DNA from: Isoetes taiwanensis | Lineage: Eukaryota > Streptophyta > Lycopodiopsida > Isoetales > Isoetaceae | Direction of reading: 5' to 3' | Assembly: GCA_021234155.1 (NCBI GenBank) | Contig: JAJEKV010000129.1 | Location: forward strand, 499,806-563,805 | Length of the DNA stretch: 64,000 nt | In this document: piece by piece, positions 63,546 through 64,000 of the stretch | Position numbering within the stretch: position 1 is the first letter of the stretch | Layout: each line of letters opens with the position of its first letter | Program-made: the position numbers and the translations under genes | The notes under the pieces: model-generated | What the model was told of the DNA's origin: nothing | Seen by the model: only the letters and a program-made list of their open reading frames with translations | The model's database searches: none

Positions 63546-64000
63546 CTATTGTCGGAAGGCTCGGTGTACTTTATGCTATATCGCCTTACCACATGGGCGC
63601 TTCGACAAGGACTACCATGGGTGATGATTTTAGGAGCAAGTCATGATCAGATGATACAAATCAGTGATAATTTGCAGCAAACCATACGAAATTGGCGTAA
63701 GTTTTACAACAAAATGTTCTTGTAATATAAAATATATCCACTTCATTTTTTATATTATCGTATGATAAATGTACGTAATTTGAAAAAATAATGAGAAATA
63801 AATACCTATGATAATTGTTTCGTGAGAAGAATAACATAGACCATAAATCGCTTGAACAACAACTTTTTCAACTAAAAATAGAAGAAAAATGGCGTAAAAT
63901 ACAGTTAGAGATAAGCTAATAAAAATTTAAATAAATCAACTCGCACTCATAGTCGTGTCACAGATTCATGATAGCAATACGCAATCGAACGAAGCATCAA
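63545..64000 (+). repeat. segmental module A, copy 2 (right part)
   Basis: CGGAAGG...GTACTTTATGCTATATC and GGGTGATGATTTTAGGAGCA match 56155-56560 in the same orientation. The sequence ends with GTCACAGATTCATGATAGCA, the third occurrence of the module border also seen at 54175 and 56575. Confidence 0.85.

Overview
The window is nuclear DNA of a land plant. It is AT-rich, intron-bearing and dominated by transposable elements. Plant hallmarks are three Ty1/copia elements primed by initiator-Met tRNA, plant-type L1 LINEs with a C-terminal zf-RVT domain, a Helitron remnant, a nepenthesin-like aspartic protease and a RABC/Rab18-type GTPase fragment. A reverse transcriptase (RT) outside the LTR and L1 classes (33.6-35.7 kb) makes me lean towards a repeat-rich non-seed plant (fern, lycophyte or bryophyte). 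That lean is inference only. I see no intact, confidently identifiable host gene. Most recognisable coding sequence is broken or belongs to transposons.

Layout. 0-10 kb: old unassigned sequence with diverged direct repeats, a T-tract/GACG low-complexity block, a decayed Rab exon (6.3 kb), and a 270-bp repeat pair in which 35 bp are exactly inverted in one copy. 10.8-12.4 kb: a 5'-truncated LINE on the minus strand, followed by a CATATG-rich satellite. 13.4-17.5 kb: two unassigned ORFs (one acidic 218-aa minus-strand ORF with a TATA box), a non-LTR RT fragment, and a hairpin MITE. 18.3-20.8 kb: minus-strand exon-like segments, several resembling the membrane domain of an ABCA-type transporter. 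20.9-25.5 kb: a copia element with near-identical LTRs and a 5-bp target duplication. Its protease segment is present three times in tandem and most of its RT is missing. 27.4-28.3 kb: a 0.9-kb element with terminal inverted repeats full of TTAAGTTAA motifs. 28.9-32.2 kb: a truncated minus-strand copia whose gag was split by a 755-bp DNA transposon with a 9-bp target duplication. 33.6-35.7 kb: the unusual RT gene, whose middle ~500 bp lie inverted in place.

36.3-47.9 kb: a complete copia element (LTRs, PBS, PPT, 5-bp target duplication GCTAC). It carries a 5.5-kb LINE inserted with a 14-bp target duplication and a ~350-bp SINE-like insertion ending in (GGAA)n. Its protease and integrase catalytic sites are mutated. 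48.5-53.2 kb: a (ATCGTC/ATCGCC)n microsatellite, two ~1-kb arrays of AGATTC spaced about every 10-11 bp, and between them a Helitron helicase C-terminus with a plausible Helitron 3' terminus. 53.7-64 kb: segmentally duplicated modules. One carries an aspartic-protease pseudogene (two copies), one carries AGATTC/TTCTAGAA arrays plus a tRNA-like SINE head (two copies). Boundaries fall in or near (TA)n microsatellites.

The elements form a nested chronology: old copia, then a DNA transposon inside it; a younger copia, then a LINE and a SINE-like insert inside it. The broken RT gene at 33.6-35.7 kb and the triplicated-protease copia are the two most unusual objects.
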